This document shows positions 15,909 through 22,597 of a stretch of 25,850 nt of DNA, one piece after another. The translations under genes were made by a program, and so were the position numbers. Under the pieces are notes generated by a model, which ran no database searches, was not told the origin of the DNA, and saw only the letters and a program-made list of their open reading frames with translations. How positions within the stretch are numbered: position 1 is the first letter of the stretch; the number at the start of each line of letters is the position of its first letter. Source of the DNA: a virus; the IMG/VR virus record IMGVR_UViG_3300044858_002264, positions 1-25,850 of that record; one strand, written 5' to 3'.

Positions 15909-16169
15909 TCATCCCTGAAGTGGCGTGTTCAACTTCACCAGCTCGGCCATGATCTGATCGTTCGTCTGCTCCGGCTTGACCACGCTCGGGATGAACGCCG
16001 CTTCGTCTGGGAGATCGTGCTTCTTGTAGTTCCCAGACGACGCCATGATCACCCTGCACAGTCTGGCCGTTTGCCCCCACGGGTCAGGCAGCGGCCACCT
16101 CTGATCGAATGCGTACCATTCGGCGATCTCCGCGCTGTCGACCTCCTGCAACAGCCGCTTGACGCTCAT
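15909..16169 (-). CDS. Tail assembly chaperone, T part of a G/GT-type pair
   Basis: 86 residues from the first ATG, starting MSVKRLLQEVDSAEIAEWYA. DSAEIAEWYAF matches the family-typical segment of lambda T-like chaperones. The same frame stays open upstream across the end of the G-like gene and reads GRFRVRPERRFYFRLAATLG just before this ATG. That is what the conserved start of a T domain looks like, so the protein is probably made only as a G-T fusion by a -1 frameshift. The ATG itself has no good Shine-Dalgarno sequence. The fusion would be about 215 residues. The pair helps the tape measure protein and tail tube assemble. The tape measure starts four bases downstream. Confidence 0.78.
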   Translation of the reverse strand: MSVKRLLQEVDSAEIAEWYAFDQRWPLPDPWGQTARLCRVIMASSGNYKKHDLPDEAAFIPSVVKPEQTNDQIMAELVKLNTPLQG

Positions 16170-16183
16170 CCCCAGCGTGGCCG

Positions 16184-16555
16184 CTAGGCGGAAGTAGAAC
16201 CTCCGCTCTGGGCGGACTCGGAATCTTCCCCCAGGGCATCCACTGCCTCCTGGGTGAAGGCGTTCAGCTTCCAGCCGGCCTCAAAGAGGCGATTGATCAC
16301 CACCGACGACTTCTTGCCGAGGATGTCGGACTCGTCGTCGTTGAAGAGCCGCTCGCCGTCTTCGTCGCACAGGGCCAGCAGGAGGAAGCGGATGCGGAAC
16401 GCCTTCATCTTCTGGTCGGCGTAACTCTCCTCGAACCTGTCGCGATCAGTGCCAGTGAGAACGCGGAGAAACACGTCGCCCTTCCACTCGGGGACGGCGA
16501 CCTTCTCTTTACGAACGTCGTCTGCGGCCAGGATGCTTTTGCGGTCAAGCGCCAT
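16184..16555 (-). CDS. Tail assembly chaperone, G-like
   Basis: 123 residues from the ATG at 16555. The sequence runs MALDRKSILAADDVRKEKVA, then VPEWKGDVFLRVLTGTDRD, with LLLALCDEDGERLFNDDE near the middle. This is the pattern of siphophage tail assembly chaperones that sit just before the tape measure gene. The C-terminal 14 residues (EDSESAQSGGSTSA) look unstructured. A GGGGG run at codon 109 is the best place for a -1 frameshift into the T frame. An in-frame start near 16591 is less likely because the ATG at 16555 begins the recognisable chaperone sequence. The gene follows the tail-tube gene after a 45-base gap that holds a hairpin. Confidence 0.82.
   Translation of the reverse strand: MALDRKSILAADDVRKEKVAVPEWKGDVFLRVLTGTDRDRFEESYADQKMKAFRIRFLLLALCDEDGERLFNDDESDILGKKSSVVINRLFEAGWKLNAFTQEAVDALGEDSESAQSGGSTSA
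16228..16232 (-). other. Candidate -1 frameshift site in the tail chaperone genes
   Basis: A run of five G on the minus strand falls at codons CTG-GGG-GAA of the G-like gene. GGG can re-pair one base back. After a slip the frame continues through the T-like gene without a stop. The heptamer G-GGG-GAA is not a perfect slippery sequence, because the second codon re-pairs poorly, so the exact slip position is not certain. Confidence 0.45.
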
Positions 16556-16584
16556 GTCTCTTCTGCTCCAAGTAACGGTGTAAG

Positions 16585-16598
16585 GCGGCATCCTTGCC
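16585..16598 (-). promoter_or_regulatory. Hairpin with AGGA loop upstream of the tail chaperone gene
   Basis: In the mRNA the arms CGGCA and TGCCG (5 bp) surround the loop AGGA, 30 bases before the G-like start and two bases after the TAG stop of the tail-tube gene. GCAAGGAUGC around the loop resembles the CsrA/RsmE binding consensus. Regulation by such a protein is inference only. Confidence 0.35.
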
Positions 16599-16600
16599 GA

Positions 16601-16966
16601 CTATGTGCCTTGATAATCAGTCATCAAAAACTTGAGCGAGCCGCGCACCAGCTCGCCGGCCTGCGCGCCGATGGATGCGGATTCGCAGATCACTCGCCGG
16701 CTGATGCTGTATCCGTTCGAGCGGAACGTGAGGTTCCCGACCTTTCTGACAAGCGCCTGCGGGTCGACGTTGGAGGTCAGGAAATCCACGGTGATGGTGC
16801 CGCCAGACCACTCTCCGGTCGGCACCATCACCGAGTTCCCGAGCGGGGACGTTGCGGAGGTCATGTTCGTGACCTCCGCAACCGGCATCTCCACCGAGAT
16901 GCCGGCCAGCTTCCCGCTGAAGTTCAGAAACGAGAACGTCGCGCCGTGCGCGGTGACTCCGGCCAT
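16601..16966 (-). CDS. Tail-tube-like protein, copy B
   Basis: 121 residues, starting MAGVTAHGATFSFLNFSG. The plan resembles siphophage tail-tube and major tail proteins: EMPVAEVTNMTSATSPLG near residues 26-43, then beta strands and a closing GELVRGSLKFLM. A near-perfect Shine-Dalgarno sequence (GGGAGGTGA) stands before the ATG. The gene upstream has a similar plan and start (MAGV) and end (GDLVKGSATW), so the two are probably diverged paralogues. This copy sits directly before the chaperones. Which copy forms the bulk tube is not visible from the sequence. Confidence 0.7.
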   Translation of the reverse strand: MAGVTAHGATFSFLNFSGKLAGISVEMPVAEVTNMTSATSPLGNSVMVPTGEWSGGTITVDFLTSNVDPQALVRKVGNLTFRSNGYSISRRVICESASIGAQAGELVRGSLKFLMTDYQGT

Positions 16967-16986
16967 GTCGGGTCACCTCCCGGGCG

Positions 16987-17316
16987 TTACGCCACCCGCC
17001 AAGTCGCGCTGCCCTTGACGAGGTCACCGACAGTTCCGCCCACGGTCGAGGACTGGAGCGTCGCATTGCCGCTGAAAGTGACCGGGCCGGCGATGCTGAT
17101 CGCGGCCGACTGCACGGTGACGTTCGTCGTGGCGATGTAGTCGCAGGAAATTTCCCGCTGCACGAACGTGGGGACGAACTCCCGCCGGCCGCCAGGAGGA
17201 ATGCCGAGGTGCGAGCCGTCGGCGTTGTCGATCTGGTCGTTGACATTGAAGCTCGTGATCGTCAGGGTCTGAGCGCCGTAGGTCAACGTCACGCCCATCG
17301 CAGCAACACCGGCCAT
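16987..17316 (-). CDS. Tail-tube-like protein, copy A
   Basis: 109 residues, starting MAGVAAMGVTLTYGAQTLTI. NDQIDNADGSHLGIPPGGRR leads into strands ending GDLVKGSATWRVA. Length and beta pattern fit a tail-tube fold. The gene is between the tail terminator and copy B. AAGGAGG stands six bases before the ATG, an ideal ribosome binding site. The duplicated start (MAGV) and end (G-E/D-L-V-R/K-G-S) link it with copy B. One copy may be the main tube protein and the other a special ring or a decoration, as seen with some phage tail paralogues. The exact role is unknown. Confidence 0.68.
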   Translation of the reverse strand: MAGVAAMGVTLTYGAQTLTITSFNVNDQIDNADGSHLGIPPGGRREFVPTFVQREISCDYIATTNVTVQSAAISIAGPVTFSGNATLQSSTVGGTVGDLVKGSATWRVA

Positions 17317-17319
17317 ATT

Positions 17320-17333
17320 GCGCCTCCTTGCGC
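17320..17333 (-). promoter_or_regulatory. Ribosome binding site of tail-tube copy A displayed in a hairpin loop
   Basis: In the mRNA GCGC-AAGGAG-GCGC puts the whole Shine-Dalgarno sequence in the loop of a 4-bp stem, three bases before the ATG at 17316. A stem this short could be chance in GC-rich DNA. Confidence 0.3.
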
Positions 17334-17340
17334 TAAAGTC

Positions 17341-17766
17341 TTATTCGGTAGCTTCTGACCACCGAATCTGAAACAGTTGTCGAACCTCGTATGCGGGAGG
17401 GAGCTGGGCTCCCACGGCTGCCGGGTCTAGATAGTCATCCGTCTCCGACACGAGCCGTATATCACTTATTGTAACGCCCGCGAGGGTGCCGGTGCGGCCA
17501 TCCAAAGCGAGACGCACCTCGTCTGCGAGTTCCCTCGCCACGTCGTAATAGAGCGCCCAGGAGGCGATCTGGAGATGCACGACCGGCTGGTAGAGCGGGC
17601 CCGTGAGATGGGCTTCGCGGGTAATGTTGTTTCGCTTGTAGACGCAGAAAGGCAGGACGGCGTTCTTCGGCACCGCGATCGGGTAGACCTGAAAGCCGAC
17701 CATCCTCGCCACCTCGGGGGTGGTGATCAGACGCTGGAAAACGTGCTTTTCGGGCGAGATGATCAC
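17341..17766 (-). CDS. Tail terminator/completion protein (DUF3168-like)
   Basis: 141 residues from a GTG start at 17766 that overlaps the stop of the gp10-like gene (GTGA). YPIAVPKNAVLPFCVYKRNN near residues 28-47 and VHLQIASWALYYDVARELAD near 73-92 are typical of the DUF3168/gpU-like tail terminator group. These form a ring that ends tail-tube growth and joins the tail to the head. It is placed between the gp10-like and tail-tube genes, the usual position. An AGG lies eight bases before the GTG. Confidence 0.75.
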   Translation of the reverse strand: MIISPEKHVFQRLITTPEVARMVGFQVYPIAVPKNAVLPFCVYKRNNITREAHLTGPLYQPVVHLQIASWALYYDVARELADEVRLALDGRTGTLAGVTISDIRLVSETDDYLDPAAVGAQLPPAYEVRQLFQIRWSEATE

Positions 17767-18500
17767 TTCGACAGCCTGTCAAGCGAGTTCTGGATGGCCG
17801 CCTTGAGCGTGTTCAGCACGGCGTCCTTGGTTTCGGCGATAGATCGCTCCATCGCGTGGCTGGCCGGCATGGGGGCGTAGGTGTCGCCTGGGTGGAGAGT
17901 GATCGGATGCTGCTTGCCGTTGGAGTAGCCGAAATCATGGGGGTAGCCGATGCCTTGGCGGGCCTGTCGTGTCTCTTCGTCTCGGCTACCCATGAGGAAG
18001 TAGTAGCCTCTCGACATATTGGCGAATTGCTGGTCATTCGCTGACGAGTGCCGTCGCATCTTGCCGTTGATCATCTGGTGGACGTTGACGTAGGTGCGAC
18101 GCCCTTTTGTCCCCGGCCTACGCGGGCCGGACCCGAATTCCTTGAGCCAAGCGTGGTTGCCCGAAGCCTGCCTGTCAGTGCTACGCCCCGTGCCAGACTG
18201 GTACGGCCCCACGATCGCCACGGTCGCCGCGTCGTAGACCTTGGTTTCGATCCTCGTCGATCTCGCGAGGTTCCCCGTGACGTTGCCGACTTTTGACTGA
18301 TAGCTTCGCTTGATGTGGCCGCTGGCCGTCCTGACGGCCAGCTCGAGGGCCTTCGGCTCGCCGACCTCTGCGCCGAGCCTTTGGAGCTTCTCCGCCATCT
18401 CGCGGACGCCCTCCATCCTGACCGACACGAAACCCTCGGCCAGCGACTTGCCGGTGCTGCCGCCAATCGATCTTGGAGTCCCGTATCCCTGCGTAATCAT
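17763..18500 (-). CDS. HK97 gp10-like neck/tail component
   Basis: 245 residues. The N-terminal half has VRMEGVREMAEKLQRLGAEV and the helix ELAVRTASGHIKRSY, followed by a basic stretch (VGNVTGNLARSTRIETKVY) and IVGPYQSGTG. This is the arrangement of HK97 gp10-like proteins that bridge the neck and tail. The C-terminal half has GSGPRRPGTKGRRTYVNVH and ends with an amphipathic helix. At 245 residues it is longer than many members. It lies between head closure and tail terminator genes, with ATGA overlap upstream and GTGA downstream. Confidence 0.72.
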   Translation of the reverse strand: MITQGYGTPRSIGGSTGKSLAEGFVSVRMEGVREMAEKLQRLGAEVGEPKALELAVRTASGHIKRSYQSKVGNVTGNLARSTRIETKVYDAATVAIVGPYQSGTGRSTDRQASGNHAWLKEFGSGPRRPGTKGRRTYVNVHQMINGKMRRHSSANDQQFANMSRGYYFLMGSRDEETRQARQGIGYPHDFGYSNGKQHPITLHPGDTYAPMPASHAMERSIAETKDAVLNTLKAAIQNSLDRLSK

Positions 18501-18817
18501 GTCGCGTCCTCCCTCGCCAGTATCTCATGGACCGAGCGGGTCTCACGCTCAAGGACGCTGGAAATCTCCATCACGCGGCCTCTCCAGAGGAGCCGGTGCT
18601 GGTGGTTCAAGCCGGGGAAGAACCTGATGCGGATGCGGTGCGTCACGATCGCGCCGGCCTGCTGGGCGGCGAAGTAGTCGCTCGCCCTGACGCCCATGAT
18701 GCTGGCGTAGACCGTAGCCAAGTCCACCCAGGTGAGCGTCGTCTCGCCGAAGGAACTCTGCTGTTCCACGGGCTCCTGAATCGTGACCCGCTCGCGCATC
18801 GTGCCCGAATTGATCAC
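18497..18817 (-). CDS. Head closure / head-tail adaptor protein (SPP1 gp16-like)
   Basis: 106 residues from a GTG start, three bases after the previous stop and near GGGGTG. An alternative ATG is seven codons in (MRERVTIQEPVEQQ). The RERVTIQ start, the YASIMGVRASDYFAAQQAG segment and HRIRIRFFPGL with LLWRGRVMEISSV are the usual plan of the head-tail joining family (PF05521-like). It seals the connector and joins the tail. Its stop overlaps the gp10-like start (ATGA). Confidence 0.8.
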   Translation of the reverse strand: MINSGTMRERVTIQEPVEQQSSFGETTLTWVDLATVYASIMGVRASDYFAAQQAGAIVTHRIRIRFFPGLNHQHRLLWRGRVMEISSVLERETRSVHEILAREDAT

Positions 18818-18820
18818 TTT

Positions 18821-19150
18821 TCACCCCATCCAGAGGGCGGTGTACGAACCCGTGCCGGACGGCGCAGAAACCGTGATCGCCGTCGTGACCGGCAGCACGG
18901 CCACGCGGCCCGCGGCCACGTCCACGCTCCCGGCCAGCCGCAGGACGCTCGAGCCCGTGTTCTTGACCACCAGCGTCGTGAGCGGCGTAGACCCGACGAT
19001 CTGCACGGCAGCCGTCCCGACGCTGCCATTGATCGTCTGGGCCGTCGTCAGCGACGGGGCAATGTGCTCGGACAGCGCGCCGATTGTCAGCGAGTTGCTG
19101 TCTGAGTCGTGGTAGACGGCGTCGATGTCGATGCGAGCCTTGACGGTCAT
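18821..19150 (-). CDS. Small beta-rich probable virion protein
   Basis: 109 residues with alternating hydrophobic and Thr/Ser residues: TLVVKNTGSSVLRLAGSVDV, then AAGRVAVLPVTTAITVSAPS, ending YTALWMG. It looks like a compact beta-sandwich, such as a decoration or neck protein. The start overlaps the connector stop (ATGA, 19150-19147) and it ends three bases before the head-closure GTG. I recognise no named family. A structural role at the head-tail joint is inferred from position. Confidence 0.65.
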   Translation of the reverse strand: MTVKARIDIDAVYHDSDSNSLTIGALSEHIAPSLTTAQTINGSVGTAAVQIVGSTPLTTLVVKNTGSSVLRLAGSVDVAAGRVAVLPVTTAITVSAPSGTGSYTALWMG

Positions 19151-19788
19151 CGGTATACCCCCATGCTGGCCGCGGCCAGGAGCGTCTCGAACGTCTGCGG
19201 CACAGAAACAGGAGCCCCCGTGACCGCCGGCTGTCTCGTGTCATACCAGTGGGCCACGAGCAGGCAGATCAGATGCTTCACGACCGGAGGGCAGGCCAGC
19301 CCGTCATCGCCGTAGCCCGCCGAATACCGCACCGTCACCGAATTCTCGTCGCCACGAGTCGCCGGCCACGATCTGGCCCACTGCGGGTAAACCCGCCCTG
19401 GCATCACGCTCGCATCGATCTGGAAGTCGCCGTTCGCGCTATAGAGCGTGCCGTAGGTGCCGTCGCCGTTTCGGTAGGTCACCGTGATCGCCCTGTCCAA
19501 CAGCGGCAGGCGGGGCAGGACGATCGCCCAGACGGGAAACAGGTCGTACTTGACCTCCCACACAGTCGTGCAGATCGTGATATCAAGGACATCCTCGACG
19601 TACTGCCGCGCGACGGCGATCAGCCCCTGGATGTAGAGGTCGTCGGTCTCGGTGTCGACGCGGCAGTGCTGCTTCGCCGTCGACAGGGTGACCGGCTCCA
19701 CGGCCGGGTTCGTGATGCGGCGCAGGCTGCGAAACGGCGTAATCGTCGCCGTCGGCTTCTGCGGCGTGCCGAAGATAATCGTGTCCAT
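19147..19788 (-). CDS. Head-tail connector, gp6-like (phiE125 gp8 family)
   Basis: 213 residues. PVTLSTAKQHCRVDTETDD (residues 32-50), then QGLIAVARQYVEDVLDITI, is the hallmark of the gp6-like/phiE125 gp8 head-tail connector family. These form a dodecameric ring under the portal. The middle has LPRLPLLDRAITVTYRNGDG and the C-terminus has VTVRYSAGYGDDGLACPPVV followed by HLICLLVAHWYDTRQ, all family-like. The ATG is immediately after the TAA of the 63-residue gene (TAAATG), and the stop overlaps the next start. Confidence 0.82.
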   Translation of the reverse strand: MDTIIFGTPQKPTATITPFRSLRRITNPAVEPVTLSTAKQHCRVDTETDDLYIQGLIAVARQYVEDVLDITICTTVWEVKYDLFPVWAIVLPRLPLLDRAITVTYRNGDGTYGTLYSANGDFQIDASVMPGRVYPQWARSWPATRGDENSVTVRYSAGYGDDGLACPPVVKHLICLLVAHWYDTRQPAVTGAPVSVPQTFETLLAAASMGVYR

Positions 19789-19980
19789 TTACCGCCTCTT
19801 CTTCGGTGTGTGCTTCACGGCCACTTCCGCCCGCTCGACGGTCTCGGGCACAGCCTCGGCCGTCTCGACCTCCTCGATCAGCCCGCGGCGGATGAGGATG
19901 TCGCACATTCCGGCCGCCCAGTCCTCGAAGACTTGCCCCTTTTCGTAGCAGTCAAAGTTTTGGAGTACGCGGATTTTCAA
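19789..19980 (-). CDS. 63-residue unknown protein
   Basis: The reading frame starts at a TTG (19980) that overlaps the glycosyltransferase stop (TTGA), with GGGGGCAGG just before it. The protein reads KIRVLQNFDCYEKGQVFEDW, then AAGMCDILIRRGLIEEVE, and ends with acidic then basic residues (VKHTPKKRR). Short phage proteins with the pattern of a beta start followed by a helix ending in a Gly-Leu turn are common between head genes, but no function is known to me. A longer open frame upstream is a shadow of the glycosyltransferase gene. Confidence 0.65.
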   Translation of the reverse strand: MKIRVLQNFDCYEKGQVFEDWAAGMCDILIRRGLIEEVETAEAVPETVERAEVAVKHTPKKRR

Positions 19981-20705
19981 TGAACCTGCCCCCAGGCGGT
20001 TTCCGGCGCTTTTTGGCCGTTCGTCCAGTATTCCGTCGTGTGCTGCTGCACCTTGCCGCCCTCGACCGTCCTCGAGGGCCATGTCACCATCAGCTCGGCG
20101 TGGCCGACGCTGACATGCGTGGCGAGCCCCAGCGTGTTCCCGCAGGCCGCCCAGGATTTCCAGAATGCGATGTCCTCGTCGGTATGCCCGCCGGTCCACT
20201 CGCCCTGGTCGTTCGCCCTGGCGAGGAACCACGGCTTCTTCATCTTCTTGAGGCCGGCAGTCCGCAGGAACGTCAGGCCGAAGTGGGCCGTCTCCACGGG
20301 CTGCACGACCTTGTTGAAGAAGTCGCTGTCCACCGTCGTCTTCGCGTCTACGTCGTTGCCGGCGAGGGCGAACATCACCGCGTTCGCCTCCCGCTTGCTC
20401 TGGAGCGGCGCGATGGCGTCGTAGCCAGAGTGCAGGAGCAGAGTCAGCAGGGCCTCGACCGTCTTCGCGTTGAAGACCGTGTCGTAGTCGATGGTTAGGA
20501 TCACGTCGTGGGTGTCGACGACCTGCTCCATCGCCCGCTGGAGGCACTGGCCCCAGAAGGCACCCGTCACCTTGATGGGACTGATGCCATGAGGGGCCAG
20601 TGCCGACGAGACGCAGAAGAAGTTGTCGGTGAATCCAAGTCGCGGGGTGCTCATCACCGCCGCGACTTTGATTTCCGCTTCGACGTTACCGACTCTCAAC
20701 AGCAT
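19977..20705 (-). CDS. Glycosyltransferase-like protein (GT-A fold) in the head module
   Basis: 242 residues. VILTIDYDTVFNAKTVEALL has the D-x-D motif (D73, D75) expected of GT-A nucleotide-sugar transferases. It is followed by a SKREANAVMF region, AHFGLTFLRTAGLKKMKKPW, the acidic DEDIAFWKSW (176-185) and VGHAEL with a His at 202, as in many family 2-like enzymes. AAGGAG six bases before the ATG is an excellent ribosome binding site and is partly paired in a small hairpin. The gene sits between decoration-like and connector genes. It could glycosylate capsid, decoration protein, host surface or DNA; the sequence does not say which. Confidence 0.72.
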   Translation of the reverse strand: MLLRVGNVEAEIKVAAVMSTPRLGFTDNFFCVSSALAPHGISPIKVTGAFWGQCLQRAMEQVVDTHDVILTIDYDTVFNAKTVEALLTLLLHSGYDAIAPLQSKREANAVMFALAGNDVDAKTTVDSDFFNKVVQPVETAHFGLTFLRTAGLKKMKKPWFLARANDQGEWTGGHTDEDIAFWKSWAACGNTLGLATHVSVGHAELMVTWPSRTVEGGKVQQHTTEYWTNGQKAPETAWGQVH

Positions 20706-20710
20706 GGATC

Positions 20711-20726
20711 GCTCCTTGTATGGAGC
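20711..20726 (-). promoter_or_regulatory. Hairpin pairing the ribosome binding site of the glycosyltransferase gene
   Basis: In the mRNA GCTCC and GGAGC form a 5-bp stem around a 6-base loop. The 3-prime arm contains the GGAG of the AAGGAGC Shine-Dalgarno sequence, ending five bases before the ATG. This could lower expression until unfolded. The stem is short, so it may be chance. Confidence 0.3.
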
Positions 20727-20747
20727 GGGCGCGCATCCATGCGCCTT

Positions 20748-20764
20748 TGTCGGCCATCATGGCC
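20748..20764 (-). repeat. Intergenic inverted repeat followed by GACA (site 3)
   Basis: On the minus strand GGCCAT-G-ATGGCC (20764-20752) is followed at once by GACA (20751-20748). It lies in the 75-base gap after the decoration-like gene. A second small inverted repeat (TCCCG/CGGGA, 20766-20780) precedes it and a third (GCGCAT/ATGCGC, 20731-20744) follows. No T-run is present. Confidence 0.4.
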
Positions 20765-20780
20765 GTCCCGCAGTTCGGGA

Positions 20781-21206
20781 TCAGCCCTTGACCCAGCCGA
20801 TGACGCCAGCGTCGGCCGCCGTCACCGGAGCCTCTTCGCCACGCGACAGGCGAGCCGTCACCACCGTGTTCACGCTGACCGCGGGGGTCGCCGTGACCTT
20901 GAGGTAACGCTTCTTCGCCTTGGTGTCGACATCGAGCTTCACGATGGAGGCCACGGCCGTATCGGCCACAGCCGGGATCGTGAAGTCGGTGCCGCCGACG
21001 AGGCCCGACACGTTCGAGTAGGACACGTTGTCGTCCGACTCTTCGACCTTCAGCACGCTCGCGAACGCCGTCGAGGCGTTGCTCGCCCGCAGCACGGCCA
21101 CGCTGGCGTAGTCGTAGCCGAGGGTGTCGATCGTCAGGGTCACTGCGCTGGTGCCGACGGCCGCGGGGACGGAGCCGACAACCTTGTCGTTCTGCGAATG
21201 GATCAT
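20781..21206 (-). CDS. Capsid decoration-like structural protein
   Basis: 141 residues, just downstream of the major capsid gene. TIDTLGYDYASVAVLRASNA, then VLKVEESDDNVSYSNVSGLV, and DVDTKAKKRYLKVTATPAVS fit a family of phage virion proteins with a jelly-roll or Ig-like plan encoded next to capsid genes. It likely decorates or stabilises the capsid. The ATG at 21206 follows GAAGGAGA by 11 bases. The C-terminus (AADAGVIGWVKG) is uncharged and short. The exact fold is not proven. Confidence 0.65.
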   Translation of the reverse strand: MIHSQNDKVVGSVPAAVGTSAVTLTIDTLGYDYASVAVLRASNASTAFASVLKVEESDDNVSYSNVSGLVGGTDFTIPAVADTAVASIVKLDVDTKAKKRYLKVTATPAVSVNTVVTARLSRGEEAPVTAADAGVIGWVKG

Positions 21207-21244
21207 GGTTCTGGGGTTCTCCTTCTAGAGGGGGTTTGTCAGGC

Positions 21245-22597
21245 TCACGACGCCGCGGACTTGAGGGCAACCACGGGGCCGGCGGTCGTGTTGTCGCCGA
21301 GCGAGTGATGAACCACGTCGAACCGCATCGTGCCTTGGAGCAGGAGCTGGTCGGTCGTGGCGTAGACTTGGTCGTACATCCGCACCGAGAAGTCCCGGCG
21401 ACGGGCGTAGATGCTGGACAGACCCAGGTTCGCGAAGAGAACCTTGACCCTGCCGGGATCGGCACCGAGCGTGCCGTCGAGGACGTGAACGTAGTTCACA
21501 GGAAATCCCATGAACTGCTCGGTCACGCCGCCGCCGACCTGCTCGACGGTGTTACCACCAGCCGCGTAGCGGAGGCGGGCCATCGAGGCCGCGAAGCCGG
21601 CCGGCGAGATGTACCACGCTGCACCCTGGCGGGCGTAGAGCGGCATCTTGCCGATGACCTTGATGAAGTCGGTCACGGTCAGGGTCTCGAAGCCCGTGGC
21701 ACCGGCACCGGCAGTCACGACGCCCGCGGTGTGCGTGCCGTCGTTGACCTTCGGCACCACGCCGTAGATTCCGCCAGAAGCCGAGTCGCCCGCGCCGAGC
21801 CAGCCGACCAAGTCGGTCTTGTAGGCCAAGCTCGTGGCGAACTCCGTAGCCACGGCGTCAGCGATCGACACCAGGGCGTCTTCCACCACCTCGCTCGACA
21901 TGCGAGTGCCGACCGCGAGCTTCTTCGCGATGAGCTGCACGTTCGAGTAGGTCGGCTCGCTCTCGCTCACCGCGGTGCCTTCGCCGACGAAGTAGGCCGT
22001 GGTGCCCGTGACACGCTTCGGGATGATCATCGTGTCGCGGGTCATCGTCACCTTCTCGACGTTGCTCGCTGCGAAGGTTCCGAAATTTTCGACCAACCTG
22101 ATCACGCGAGAAGCGAACTCCTCTGGGACGAGGGCACCGCCGGAAGCGTTGCTGTTCTCGCCCATCGCGCGGTTCTCGACGCCGTGATCCTTGCACCACC
22201 GGAGGTCTTCGGCGTTCTTGAAGATGTGAGCCCGCAGCCACCGGCCGCAGCGGTACGCGCTCTCGACGGCCTCGGGGCCATCGTTGAACGCCCGCAGGCT
22301 GGTGTGATGGGGCTGGATCGAGCGAATCTCGACCTTCTTCTCCTCGACCTTCGCGGCGACTTCAGCCACGGGAGCCGGGGCAGGGGCGGCCTTCTCGACC
22401 ACGGCCCGCAGTTCGGCTTCCTTGGCAGCGATCCGCTCCTCGAAGTCGAGGGAGGTCTTCAGGTCGTCGGCCTGGGTGCCGAGCGAGATGAGTTCCTTGG
22501 TCTGCTCGGCCGAACGGTCCTCGATGCTGGACAGCTCGGTCATCCGCGCGGCGACAGCCGCGGCACGTTCCTGAAGACGCTTGAGATTCGATGCCAT
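21245..22597 (-). CDS. Major capsid protein, HK97 fold, with N-terminal scaffold-like domain
   Basis: 450 residues from the ATG at 22597, with AAGGAG ten bases upstream. Residues 1-65 form a charged coiled coil (LKRLQERAAAVAARMTELSS), followed by an Ala/Pro linker at 66-85. This resembles the delta domain of HK97-type capsid proteins, cut off by the protease. The mature part begins after about residue 95, with GGALVPEEF at 153-161, MIIPKRVTGTTAYFVGEGTA, and LAVGTRMSSEVVEDALVSIA, all typical of HK97 capsid folds. SIYARRRDFSVRMYD is near the end. It is preceded by the protease gene and a structured 148-base leader, and followed by the decoration-like gene. Confidence 0.92.
   Translation of the reverse strand: MASNLKRLQERAAAVAARMTELSSIEDRSAEQTKELISLGTQADDLKTSLDFEERIAAKEAELRAVVEKAAPAPAPVAEVAAKVEEKKVEIRSIQPHHTSLRAFNDGPEAVESAYRCGRWLRAHIFKNAEDLRWCKDHGVENRAMGENSNASGGALVPEEFASRVIRLVENFGTFAASNVEKVTMTRDTMIIPKRVTGTTAYFVGEGTAVSESEPTYSNVQLIAKKLAVGTRMSSEVVEDALVSIADAVATEFATSLAYKTDLVGWLGAGDSASGGIYGVVPKVNDGTHTAGVVTAGAGATGFETLTVTDFIKVIGKMPLYARQGAAWYISPAGFAASMARLRYAAGGNTVEQVGGGVTEQFMGFPVNYVHVLDGTLGADPGRVKVLFANLGLSSIYARRRDFSVRMYDQVYATTDQLLLQGTMRFDVVHHSLGDNTTAGPVVALKSAAS

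Noticed and set aside
14885-15952. 355-codon plus-strand ORF opposite the tape measure start
   Set aside because: It is antisense to the strongly supported tape measure gene, rich in Arg and Leu from GC-rich coding shadow, with no recognisable family.
20686-20760. A 24-codon ORF (MMADKGAWMRARSIQGAIHAVESR-like) in the gap before the glycosyltransferase gene
   Set aside because: It overlaps the glycosyltransferase start, has no clear ribosome binding site, and lies over inverted repeats; it is too short to support as a gene.
20766-20780. TCCCG/CGGGA hairpin after the decoration-like gene as a terminator
   Set aside because: Only five pairs and no T-run on the transcript; the next gene has its own strong ribosome binding site in the same operon.
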